64,000 nucleotides of DNA from Cohnella silvisoli (lineage in GTDB: Bacteria; Bacillota; Bacilli; Paenibacillales; Paenibacillaceae): assembly GCF_021190915.1 (NCBI RefSeq), contig NZ_JAIOAP010000016.1, forward strand, positions 124,001-188,000, read 5' to 3'. Of the stretch, positions 1-6,286 are shown in pieces; position 1 is the stretch's first letter; each line of letters opens with the position of its first letter. The position numbers and the translations under genes are program-made. The notes under the pieces were generated by a model that saw only the letters and a list, made by a program, of their open reading frames with translations, was not told where the DNA came from and did not search any database.

Positions 1-130
1 CATCTGGTCCGGCTGGGAAGGCGACACCAATGTGCGGCAAAACCTGTACATTGCCTCCATGAGCGATCCATGGACAATCAGCTCCAACCGTACTGAAATT
101 GCGCGGCCGACCTACAGCTGGGAAACAACC
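1..130 (+). pseudogene. GH43-type glycosidase, truncated fragment
   Basis: An open frame enters from the left edge (codons from position 2) and reads IWSGWEGDTNVRQNLYIASM, then a stretch containing DPWTISSN and PTYSWE. I recognise this as the central beta-propeller segment of family 43 glycoside hydrolases (arabinofuranosidase/xylosidase type). The family-like sequence stops at about residue 43. The frame runs on to 520 but no longer resembles GH43 and crosses a terminator hairpin and an antisense gene remnant. The missing C-terminal part suggests a broken gene. The upstream part is outside the window, so I cannot say whether the rest is intact. Confidence 0.55.
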
Positions 131-196
131 ACTCGCCTTGTTGGCGAGGCGGCATGTTGCAGGTTAATGTGCCGCATGAGCCAAGCAACGATGCCG

Positions 197-227
197 CAAA
201 AAGGTCCGGGGGAGACCCGGACCTTTT
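197..227 (-). terminator. Intrinsic terminator, minus strand (possibly bidirectional)
   Basis: Perfect 11-bp stem AAAGGTCCGGG / CCCGGACCTTT with a 5-base loop. It is flanked by five A on the left (U-run when transcribed leftwards) and four T on the right. The same terminator type, with one stem mismatch, follows the intact paralogue at 6228-6258, so it came with the duplicated 3' end. Confidence 0.8.
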
Positions 228-238
228 GCATCTGTGCG

Positions 239-912
239 TTATTGATACAGAGCTTGAACGTTATAAAACACCCTTACGCCACGCTTGGGCCCGCCATAAC
301 CGGTCGCCACATTCTGATCGGTGAAGGAAGAAATCCAGCCTGTCGTATCCCCGAAACTCAGATTTTGCATCGTCATTCCCGTAACCGCAAGATTATCGAT
401 GCGGATAATCTCGGCCAAACCGCTGACAGCTTGCGTAAAATACATGCGGAACTGGACCTCTACCGAACTCTTCCCTGCCGTATAGGGGGAAAAGGGCAAT
501 CGCTTACGAAAATAAGGTAACTTGAGTAAAATAGGCACATGACTTTCAGCCCCCTTCTTTAAAAGAATATAAAAGCTGGGCTTGCTGAGCAAAGCACCAA
601 ATTTAGATGGATTTCATGCTTGTAAATTTGCGACTTTTACTATAATGGGTGGGCCTACTTGGATTTAATCCCACTATTTTAAACTCCACATCCCTGCATT
701 AAGGGATATTAAAGAAATTAGTTGCACGAAATCCCAGTATTTCATCGAAAACGAGTTTTCATGAGAATTACATGCATATTTTCCCATTAATGAAATAAAT
801 AACCATCAACGCCATACCCGGGCCTTGCGTCACGATTTCATTCGTATAGGGGCCCTGGTAAGCCGCATTGTTGTCGCATAGATCCATCCGCCGGTCGATT
901 GGAGTTTGGTGG
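239..912 (-). pseudogene. Broken paralogue of the 6287-9061 carbohydrate-binding-like protein
   Basis: Two pieces of this region match the 3' part of the gene at 6287-9061. Positions 239-495 encode almost the same C-terminal 79 residues, for example AGKSSVEVQFRMYFTQAVSG and GYGGPKRGVRVF, up to the stop codon. Positions 805-912 match 6625-6735 but lack one base (GATCTATGCGAC against GATCTATGCCGAC), which breaks the frame. About 310 bp of unrelated AT-rich DNA replaces about 95 bp between the pieces. Everything upstream of 912 is missing, with ytoI ending 16 bp away. It is therefore a truncated, interrupted and frameshifted copy with its terminator still attached, and it is unlikely to give a functional product. 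Confidence 0.85.
496..804. repeat. AT-rich insertion inside the broken paralogue
   Basis: By eye this segment is clearly more AT-rich than its surroundings. It sits exactly where about 95 bp of the paralogue is missing. I see no convincing coding frame. Near its right end it holds a short palindrome, GAAAAC-GA-GTTTTC (747-760), between TTGCACGAAAT and AATTACATGCA. That arrangement resembles, from memory, short intergenic repeats common in Paenibacillus genomes. No clear terminal inverted repeats or target duplication are visible. Confidence 0.4.
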
Positions 913-927
913 ATATGCATTCTCCAC

Positions 928-2253
928 TCAATCCAAAACCCTCGCGGCCACGATCGACTTGATGACCTTTTTCTGCTTCACGAACACGTCCACCTCGAGT
1001 TTGCAGAACCTCCGGCTGAGCTCGATAACGGCCGGGACGATTTCCACCAAGCTGTCGATCTCGACGGGCGCGAAATAATAGGTCGCGGTGCTGTCGATCA
1101 GCAGATCGCCCTTCTTATGCTCTTTCATCGTCCGCGTTACTGCCAGGGTAATCAAGCCTCCCAGCAAGCCTTCCGAGATGTAGCCCATCTGGTTGATCAT
1201 CTGGCTCGCGACAGGTCCCCGGAAGTGCAGTTGCCCCCTCTCGTTCCTGACTTCCTCGAAGGCGGACCAAATTTGATCCTCGAGCGTTTCGCCGATCTGG
1301 GGCTGGGACTGGACCGTCTGCATCGCCTTCAGCACGTCTTTGCGGCTGATGACCCCGATCAACGTTTTGCCGGCGTCCACGACGGGCAGCAGTTCGATTC
1401 CTTCCCAAACCATCATATGGCTCGCGGTCGCAATCGAAGTATGAGACGTTACGGTGTGCGGATTTCGCGTCATGAGCTTTTCGATTTTCTGGTTGTCGGG
1501 CTCCCCGATAATGTCTTTGGCAATGATCATGCCCACGGGTCTGCCCGCGTCGTCGACGACCGGGAACCGGTTGTGGTTCGTCGCTTCGATCAGCTTCTTG
1601 AGGGACGCGACCGTTTCCGATGCATGAATCGAGCTTGGCAGCGCGTCCGCCTTCATAATATCGCCGACAAGCAAAATCTGCTTTTTGATCAGCCGGTCGG
1701 ACAACGCGCGATTAATGAGCGCCGCCACCGTAAACGTATCGTATTTGCAACTGATGACTGGCAGCCCCAGCTCGTCCGCCAAACGTCTGACCTCCGGCGT
1801 CGTACCGAAACCTCCGGTAATGAGCACGCCTGCGCCTAGGGTCAGCGCGCTCTGATGCGCCTTGTTGCGGTTGCCGACGATCAGCAGGTTGCCGGGCTCG
1901 ATGTAGCGGATCATCGCTTCCAACTGCATGGCGCCGATTACAAATTTGTTCAGCGTCTTCTGCAAACCCGAAGCTCCGCCGAGCACCTGGCCGTCGACCA
2001 TGCCAGCGATTTCCGCGAACGTCAACTTGTCGATGCGCTGCGGTTCCTTTTTCTCGATGCGAACCGTGCCCGTCCGTTCCCGGGTGCTCACGATGCCGCG
2101 GTTTTCGGCTTCCTTGATGGCGCGATAGGCGGTGCCGTCGCTGACCTCGAGCGCCTGCGCGATTTTCCGGACGGAAATGCGCGAACCGACCTCCAGATTC
2201 TCGATATGCTGGATAATTTGCTCGTGCTTCGTCGTTAGTTCCTGAGCGTCCAT
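928..2253 (-). CDS. ytoI: YtoI-like CBS/DRTGG-domain regulator with hotdog domain
   Basis: Predicted cytoplasmic regulator of 441 residues with the four-part build of B. subtilis YtoI. It has an N-terminal winged helix-turn-helix (about 1-65; EVSDGTAYRAIKEAENRGIV), a DRTGG domain (about 75-175), two CBS repeats (about 190-305; nucleotide-sensing modules) and a C-terminal MaoC/hotdog thioesterase-like domain (about 320-435; TATYYFAPVEIDSLVEI). The ligand and target genes are unknown for the family. I chose ATG 2253 because AGAGGTG lies 8 bases upstream; the frame extends 29 codons further without a ribosome site. A TATAAT sequence lies about 40 bp upstream with a weak -35. It stands alone, and no terminator is visible between its stop and the broken paralogue downstream. 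Confidence 0.88.
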   Translation of the reverse strand: MDAQELTTKHEQIIQHIENLEVGSRISVRKIAQALEVSDGTAYRAIKEAENRGIVSTRERTGTVRIEKKEPQRIDKLTFAEIAGMVDGQVLGGASGLQKTLNKFVIGAMQLEAMIRYIEPGNLLIVGNRNKAHQSALTLGAGVLITGGFGTTPEVRRLADELGLPVISCKYDTFTVAALINRALSDRLIKKQILLVGDIMKADALPSSIHASETVASLKKLIEATNHNRFPVVDDAGRPVGMIIAKDIIGEPDNQKIEKLMTRNPHTVTSHTSIATASHMMVWEGIELLPVVDAGKTLIGVISRKDVLKAMQTVQSQPQIGETLEDQIWSAFEEVRNERGQLHFRGPVASQMINQMGYISEGLLGGLITLAVTRTMKEHKKGDLLIDSTATYYFAPVEIDSLVEIVPAVIELSRRFCKLEVDVFVKQKKVIKSIVAARVLD

Positions 2254-2339
2254 CGCACGCACCTCTGTTGAATAGTTGATAGGACTATTATATATCAAGA
2301 TGGAGGACAGGAAACAGGAACGGTGTGACGCAGAGGACA

Positions 2340-2375
2340 AAAATAAGAGAACGGCAAATGTTCCTTGCCGCTCTC
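2340..2375 (-). terminator. Terminator of the aceA-aceB operon
   Basis: Read on the minus strand, an 11-bp stem GAGAGCGGCAA / TTGCCGTTCTC with one wobble position is followed by TTATTTT. It lies about 75 bp past the last small gene of the operon. Confidence 0.8.
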
Positions 2376-2450
2376 CTCTATTCGGACGTTATGCTTTCGT
2401 CAATCTGCATATATGAGCAAAGTTTATCGGATTGGAGTTCCCAGGTTCTC

Positions 2451-2612
2451 TCATCCCAACGATCCCTCCTCGTTCAGCCAAAGAACTCCGTAATACAGAT
2501 CGAGATAAACCGGGGATAGCGGATAAAACACGGTTGTTTGGCGAGTCGCGCAATCGGCGGCTGCCGACTCCTGCTCCTTCGTTTCAATTTCGCCGGCTGC
2601 ACTCATGAGCAT
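2451..2612 (-). CDS. Small hypothetical protein downstream of aceB
   Basis: A 53-residue frame starting MLMSAAGEIETKEQESAAAD and ending LNEEGSLG. It begins 33 bp after the aceB stop with a strong ribosome-binding site (AAGGAGGAG, about 6 bases before ATG) and ends before the operon terminator. A second in-frame ATG two codons later is an alternative start. The N-terminal half is acidic and Ala/Glu-rich; the middle (VFYPLSPVYLDLYYGVLWL) is aromatic and hydrophobic and could form one amphipathic or peripheral membrane helix. I recognise no family. The position and ribosome site argue that it is translated; the function is unknown. Confidence 0.6.
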   Translation of the reverse strand: MLMSAAGEIETKEQESAAADCATRQTTVFYPLSPVYLDLYYGVLWLNEEGSLG

Positions 2613-2645
2613 CGTGATCTCCTCCTTATGAAATTGTAAGCTGCT

Positions 2646-4250
2646 TTAAGCCAAATACGAGTAGGCGGGACCGGTCAAAAACTCCTCGAAGGCGTCAGCG
2701 ACCGTCATTTCCCGAAATAACGCAGCCGCCTGCTCGAACCGGGACCCAGCATACCGTTCATCGCCCATCGCGCCGCGGATGCGGCTCAGCTCCTCGGCCA
2801 GGATCGCTTCGAACAGATCCGGCGTTATGTTCCGACCGTCGTCCAGCTTGCCGTTCGGGTGATGAATCCACTGCCACAGCTGCGCTCTGGAGATTTCCGC
2901 CGTTGCGACGTCTTCCATTAAATGATGGATAGGCACCGCTCCGAAACCGCGCAACCACGCCTCCAAATATTGCACGCCGACGGATGCGTTCATCCTCACC
3001 CCCGCCTCGGTAATCGGGCCTTCCGGGATTTCCAGCAAATCTGCAGCCGTAATCCGCTTGTCTTCCAACAGACGGTCCACCTGGTTCGGCGTAGACATCC
3101 ACTCGTCAAACACCTGCATGGCGATCGGCACGAGTCCGGGGTGCGCTACCCAAGTGCCGTCGTGACCGTTGCGAACTTCCCGAAGCTTATCTCGCCTCAC
3201 TTTGCCCATGGCTGCCTCGTTCGCTTCCGGGTCGTTCTTGATCGGTATTTGCGCTGCCATGCCCCCGATGCAATGCGCCTTCCGTCTGTGGCACGTCTGA
3301 ATGGCGAGCAAGGAGTACGCCGTCATGAACGGCGATTCCATCGTCACCAGAGCGCGGTCCGGCAAAATGAAATCATCCCGATTCCGCATCTTCTTGATGA
3401 AGCTGAAAATATAGTCCCAGCGTCCGCAGTTCAAGCCGACAATGTGTTCGCGAAGCTCATACAATATTTCATCCATTTCGAACGCGGCCAGGATCGTTTC
3501 GATCAGCACCGTCGCTTTGATCGAGCCATGCGGAATGCCGAGTGCAAGCTCCGCGAAGCTGAATACGTCGTTCCACAGCCTCGCCTCCAGCCGGCTTTCC
3601 AGCTTGGGCAAATAAAAGTAAGGGCCGGTTCCTTGCTGCAGCAGCGCCGCGGCGTTATGGAAAAAGAACAGGCCGAAATCGAACAGGCTGGCCGACACCG
3701 GCGCCCCGTCTACCTGCATATGCTTTTCTTCCATATGCCAGCCGCGCGGCCGAACGATCAAAGTCGCCGTTCGTTCCTTCAGCTCGTAAATTTTGCCGCT
3801 TGGCTCCTCGTGACGAATCGTCCGGTTGATCGCGTCCCGAAGATTGATCTGGCCGCCGATCGTATTGGTCCACGTTGGGGAGCTCGCATCCTCGAGGTCC
3901 GCCATATAGGCTTTGGCGCCCGAATTCAGCGCGTTGACGACCATCTTCCGGTCGCCGGCCGGTCCGGTGATTTCGACCCGCCGGTCCCTCAGGTCGGCAG
4001 GAACCGGCGCCACGGCCCAGCTCCCGCTGCGAATGACAGCCGTCTCCGGCAGGAAGTCCGGCCGCTCGCCCACGTCGATCCGCCGCTGGCGCTCGGCTCT
4101 GGCCTGCATCAGCTCCTTGCGCCGGCTGCCGAACCGCTTCTCCAACTCTGTCACGAAAGTCAGCGCTTCCGCCGTCAAAATGTCCGCATCTGTTTCCGAC
4201 GACTGATCGCCGATGACTCCCCAGTTAACCTCGCTTGTGCGGTTTTCCAT
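2646..4250 (-). CDS. aceB: Malate synthase
   Basis: Malate synthase A (534 residues, usual length about 530) condenses glyoxylate with acetyl-CoA to malate, the second step of the glyoxylate shunt. Visible family features are the substrate-binding stretch IVRPRGWHMEEKH and the signature segment around MGKVRRDKLREVRNGHDGTW followed by HPGLVPIA. The C-terminal domain carries the expected MEDVATAEISRAQLWQWI. The start is ATG 4250 with AAGGGGGA 8 bases upstream; the frame is open further upstream but overlaps aceA. It lies 44 bp downstream of aceA on the same strand, so the two shunt enzymes are co-transcribed and allow growth on acetate or fatty acids. Confidence 0.96.
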   Translation of the reverse strand: MENRTSEVNWGVIGDQSSETDADILTAEALTFVTELEKRFGSRRKELMQARAERQRRIDVGERPDFLPETAVIRSGSWAVAPVPADLRDRRVEITGPAGDRKMVVNALNSGAKAYMADLEDASSPTWTNTIGGQINLRDAINRTIRHEEPSGKIYELKERTATLIVRPRGWHMEEKHMQVDGAPVSASLFDFGLFFFHNAAALLQQGTGPYFYLPKLESRLEARLWNDVFSFAELALGIPHGSIKATVLIETILAAFEMDEILYELREHIVGLNCGRWDYIFSFIKKMRNRDDFILPDRALVTMESPFMTAYSLLAIQTCHRRKAHCIGGMAAQIPIKNDPEANEAAMGKVRRDKLREVRNGHDGTWVAHPGLVPIAMQVFDEWMSTPNQVDRLLEDKRITAADLLEIPEGPITEAGVRMNASVGVQYLEAWLRGFGAVPIHHLMEDVATAEISRAQLWQWIHHPNGKLDDGRNITPDLFEAILAEELSRIRGAMGDERYAGSRFEQAAALFREMTVADAFEEFLTGPAYSYLA

Positions 4251-4294
4251 GCCGTTCCCCCTTATGTTGTCCGTGAAATTCGATCCCGTTTCCG

Positions 4295-5626
4295 TCAAGG
4301 CGTGAACTGATCCCGCTCGGTCGAGCCCGCCAGCGCCGTCGTCGAGGAGGCTCCGCCTGCAATCACTTGCGCCACTTCGTCGAAGTAGCCCGTGCCGACC
4401 TCCCGTTGGTGACGAACCGCCTCGTAGCCGCTCCCTTCGATCGCGAACTCTGCTTGCTGCAGCTCGGAATACGCCGCCATTCCCCGGGATTTGTAGCCTT
4501 TGGCAAGGGTAAACATGCTGTAATTGAGCGCATGGAACCCGGCGAGCGTCACGAATTGGAACTTGTAGCCCAGTTCGCCCAGCTTGGTCTGGAAAGCGGC
4601 GATTTCCTGTTCGCTCAGCTTCTTCTTCCAATTGAAGGACGGAGAACAGTTGTACGCCAGCAGCTTGCCGGGATACCGGGCATGAATGGCTTCGGCAAAT
4701 GCCGCCGCTTCCGGGATATTCGGCTCGGATGTTTCGCACCAGATCATGTCGGCGTAAGGAGCGTATGCGAGTCCCCGGGAAATGGCCTGGTCCAACCCTT
4801 CCTTCACATAATAAAATCCTTCGGGTGACCGTTCTCCAGTCAAGAAAGGGTGGTCATTCGCGTCGACGTCGCTCGTCAGCAGCCTGGCCGCATGGGCGTC
4901 CGTTCGGGCGATGAGGATCGCATCCACACCCATCACGTCTGCCGCTAGTCTGGCCGCAATCAGATGGCGAATCGCCTGCGCCGTCGGCAGGAGCACTTTC
5001 CCGCCCAAATGGCCGCACTTTTTCTCGGAGGAGAGCTGGTCTTCCAGGTGAACGGCGGCGGCCCCCGCTTCGATCAGCGATTTCATCAGCTCGAATACGT
5101 TCAGGGGGCCGCCGAAGCCGGCCTCCGCGTCCGCCACGATCGGAGCGAAGAAATCGATATCGCCTCTCCGTTCGGAATGCTGAATCTGGTCCGCGCGCTG
5201 CAGCGCCTGATTGATTCTTTTCACGACTTGGGGGACGCTGTTGGCCGGGTACAGACTCTGATCGGGGTACATTTGACCAGCCAGGTTGGCGTCGGCGGCC
5301 ACCTGCCACCCGCTTAAGTAAATGGCTTGCAAACCCGCTTTCACTTGCTGCACGGCTTGGTTGCCGGTCAAGGCGCCCAAGGCGCTGATGTAGTTCTCGG
5401 TCTGAAGCAGGCTCCACATTTTGGCCGCTCCCCTGGCCGCGAGCGTATGTTCTACCCGCACAGAACCTCTCAGCTTCAAAACATCCTCCGGCCGATACGG
5501 CCGTTTTACACCGCGGTATCTGTCGCTTCCCCAGCTCGTTGTCAGCTCCTCCCACTGCTTGTTCCACGTTGTGTTCGTTGTGTTCGTTGTGTTCGTTGTG
5601 TTCGTTGTGTTCGATGCGTTCGCCAT
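4295..5626 (-). CDS. aceA: Isocitrate lyase
   Basis: Isocitrate lyase cleaves isocitrate to glyoxylate and succinate, the first shunt step. The active-site motif KKCGHLGGKV, with its catalytic cysteine, is present, as are the metal/substrate-binding stretches DADAGFGG-like (VADAEAGFGG) and IARTDA. Length is 443 residues, normal for the bacterial enzyme. The N-terminus carries five Asn-Thr-Thr repeats encoded by a 9-bp tandem repeat (see 5572-5616), which is not part of the conserved fold and is probably disordered. The start ATG 5626 has GAGGGGAT upstream. It follows the small zinc-knuckle gene by 48 bp and precedes aceB by 44 bp. Confidence 0.96.
   Translation of the reverse strand: MANASNTTNTTNTTNTTNTTWNKQWEELTTSWGSDRYRGVKRPYRPEDVLKLRGSVRVEHTLAARGAAKMWSLLQTENYISALGALTGNQAVQQVKAGLQAIYLSGWQVAADANLAGQMYPDQSLYPANSVPQVVKRINQALQRADQIQHSERRGDIDFFAPIVADAEAGFGGPLNVFELMKSLIEAGAAAVHLEDQLSSEKKCGHLGGKVLLPTAQAIRHLIAARLAADVMGVDAILIARTDAHAARLLTSDVDANDHPFLTGERSPEGFYYVKEGLDQAISRGLAYAPYADMIWCETSEPNIPEAAAFAEAIHARYPGKLLAYNCSPSFNWKKKLSEQEIAAFQTKLGELGYKFQFVTLAGFHALNYSMFTLAKGYKSRGMAAYSELQQAEFAIEGSGYEAVRHQREVGTGYFDEVAQVIAGGASSTTALAGSTERDQFTP
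5572..5616 (-). repeat. 9-bp tandem repeat in the aceA 5' coding region
   Basis: Four exact copies of TGTTCGTTG (5572-5607) are followed by a fifth copy with one change (TGTTCGATG). On the coding strand they encode Asn-Thr-Thr units near the N-terminus of isocitrate lyase. The unit is a multiple of three, so copy-number change would alter protein length without shifting frame. Confidence 0.9.
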
Positions 5627-5674
5627 GTCCCTATCCCCTCATTTTTTCGTAATGTACAAGATCAGTCGTTGTTC

Positions 5675-5833
5675 TCAAGCCATCTGTTCCAAATAGCCGC
5701 TCCCGCCGCAACAGCTGCAGGGGAGGCAGCCCGTTCCCCGGCACTCGTCGCATTCGCCATGATCGCCCTTCTGATCCCCCCGGCATTCGCCGCATGCGAG
5801 TTCGCCATTTCCGTGGCATGTGGGGCAGTCCAT
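5675..5833 (-). CDS. Small DnaJ-type zinc-knuckle protein
   Basis: A 52-residue protein built almost entirely of four cysteine knuckles of the type found in the DnaJ central domain: CPTCHGNG (3-10), CGECRGD (14-20), CDECRGTG (28-35) and CSCCGGSG (39-46). It should bind two zinc ions and fold like a stand-alone DnaJ cysteine-rich domain; there is no J-domain. The start ATG 5833 has AGGTGA upstream. It is the first gene of the unit that continues with aceA (48 bp later) and aceB, directly behind an operator-like promoter. Related short proteins are annotated as hypothetical or methionine aminopeptidase-like zinc proteins. A redox, metal-storage or chaperone-accessory role is possible but not shown. 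Confidence 0.75.
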   Translation of the reverse strand: MDCPTCHGNGELACGECRGDQKGDHGECDECRGTGCLPCSCCGGSGYLEQMA

Positions 5834-5851
5834 GATGTTCACCTCACCATT

Positions 5852-5891
5852 TGTTATATAACAGTTATAGTTTTGTGTGATTATTGTACAA
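5852..5891 (-). promoter_or_regulatory. Promoter with overlapping palindromic operator, aceA operon
   Basis: On the minus strand, TTGTAC (5886-5891) and TATAAC (5864-5869) are separated by 16 bases, a good sigma-A promoter. The perfect 12-bp palindrome TGTTATATAACA (5852-5863) follows the -10 directly, covering the expected transcription start, which is a classic position for a repressor. Confidence 0.6.
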
Positions 5892-5933
5892 CAAGTTAAC
5901 GAACTGTTCAATACTGTTTTGTTAAAATTATTT

Positions 5934-5945
5934 TGTTGTATAACA
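5934..5945 (-). promoter_or_regulatory. Second, upstream copy of the operator palindrome
   Basis: TGTTGTATAACA differs at one position from TGTTATATAACA at 5852-5863. The centres are 82 bp apart, near eight helical turns, so the same protein could bind both sites and loop the DNA. A further palindrome, TTGTACAA (5884-5891), lies between them. The cognate regulator is unknown. Confidence 0.5.
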
Positions 5946-6020
5946 GTTTTGCGAACAGGACAACCCGATCCGAGACCGGCGATGTGAGAGCGACGTGTTG
6001 AGAAACGGCAATCGGCACGC

Positions 6021-6060
6021 AAAAACGAAAGCGGAACTCCGTCCGGTGAGTTCCGCTTTC
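6021..6060 (-). terminator. Intrinsic terminator of the 6098-6226 gene remnant
   Basis: Perfect 13-bp stem GAAAGCGGAACTC / GAGTTCCGCTTTC with an 8-base loop. On the minus strand it is followed by GTTTTTG. It begins 38 bp after the stop codon of the remnant. Confidence 0.75.
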
Positions 6061-6097
6061 TTTATGGTTTATCGTCTGATTTCACACGCAGCTTGCC

Positions 6098-6226
6098 TCA
6101 AAAGTTGGCGCGAGCCCGGGATTTCGCTTCAATTTCCGCGATGATTTCGTCCGTGCCCGAAACTTGGCCGAACTCGCAAGCGACGACGAGCAGTTCGACA
6201 TTCTGCTCGCGGTTGTGGATGTGCCG
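6098..6226 (-). pseudogene. C-terminal stub of an unidentified gene
   Basis: On the minus strand, a 42-codon open stretch ends in TGA at 6098-6100. It reads like a genuine protein C-terminus (HIHNREQNVELLVVACEFGQ, then a Glu/Ala-rich helix ending AKSRARANF) and has its own downstream terminator. No start codon or ribosome site precedes it; upstream it runs straight into the terminator of the 6287-9061 gene. The simplest reading is that the 5' part was lost when the neighbouring gene arrived. I do not recognise the family. Confidence 0.4.
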
Positions 6227-6227
6227 C

Positions 6228-6258
6228 AAAAAAAGGACCGGGGGGAGTCCCCGGACCT
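6228..6258 (-). terminator. Terminator of the secreted TIM-barrel protein gene
   Basis: On the minus strand, stem AGGTCCGGGG / CCCCGGTCCT (one mismatch) is followed by seven T. The broken copy at 197-227 has the matching hairpin. Confidence 0.8.
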
Positions 6259-6286
6259 GTCGGATCTGCGAGCGTGAACACTCGTC

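Noticed and set aside
239..592. 117-codon minus-strand frame as a real gene
   Set aside because: Only its C-terminal 79 residues match the paralogue; the first 38 come from the AT-rich insertion, with no ribosome site.
868..1839. Long plus-strand open frame opposite ytoI
   Set aside because: It is the complement of a clear coding gene, rich in Arg/His/Asp/Leu as expected from antisense of GC-biased codons, and has no family resemblance or ribosome site.
2325..2519. 64-codon plus-strand frame in the ace/ytoI gap
   Set aside because: It overlaps the ace operon terminator and the better-supported small minus-strand gene, and has no ribosome site.
2922..4310. 462-codon plus-strand frame opposite aceB
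   Set aside because: Same antisense artefact; aceB on the other strand has full family motifs.
5572..5616. CRISPR-like array
   Set aside because: Contiguous 9-bp units without spacers, inside the aceA coding frame.
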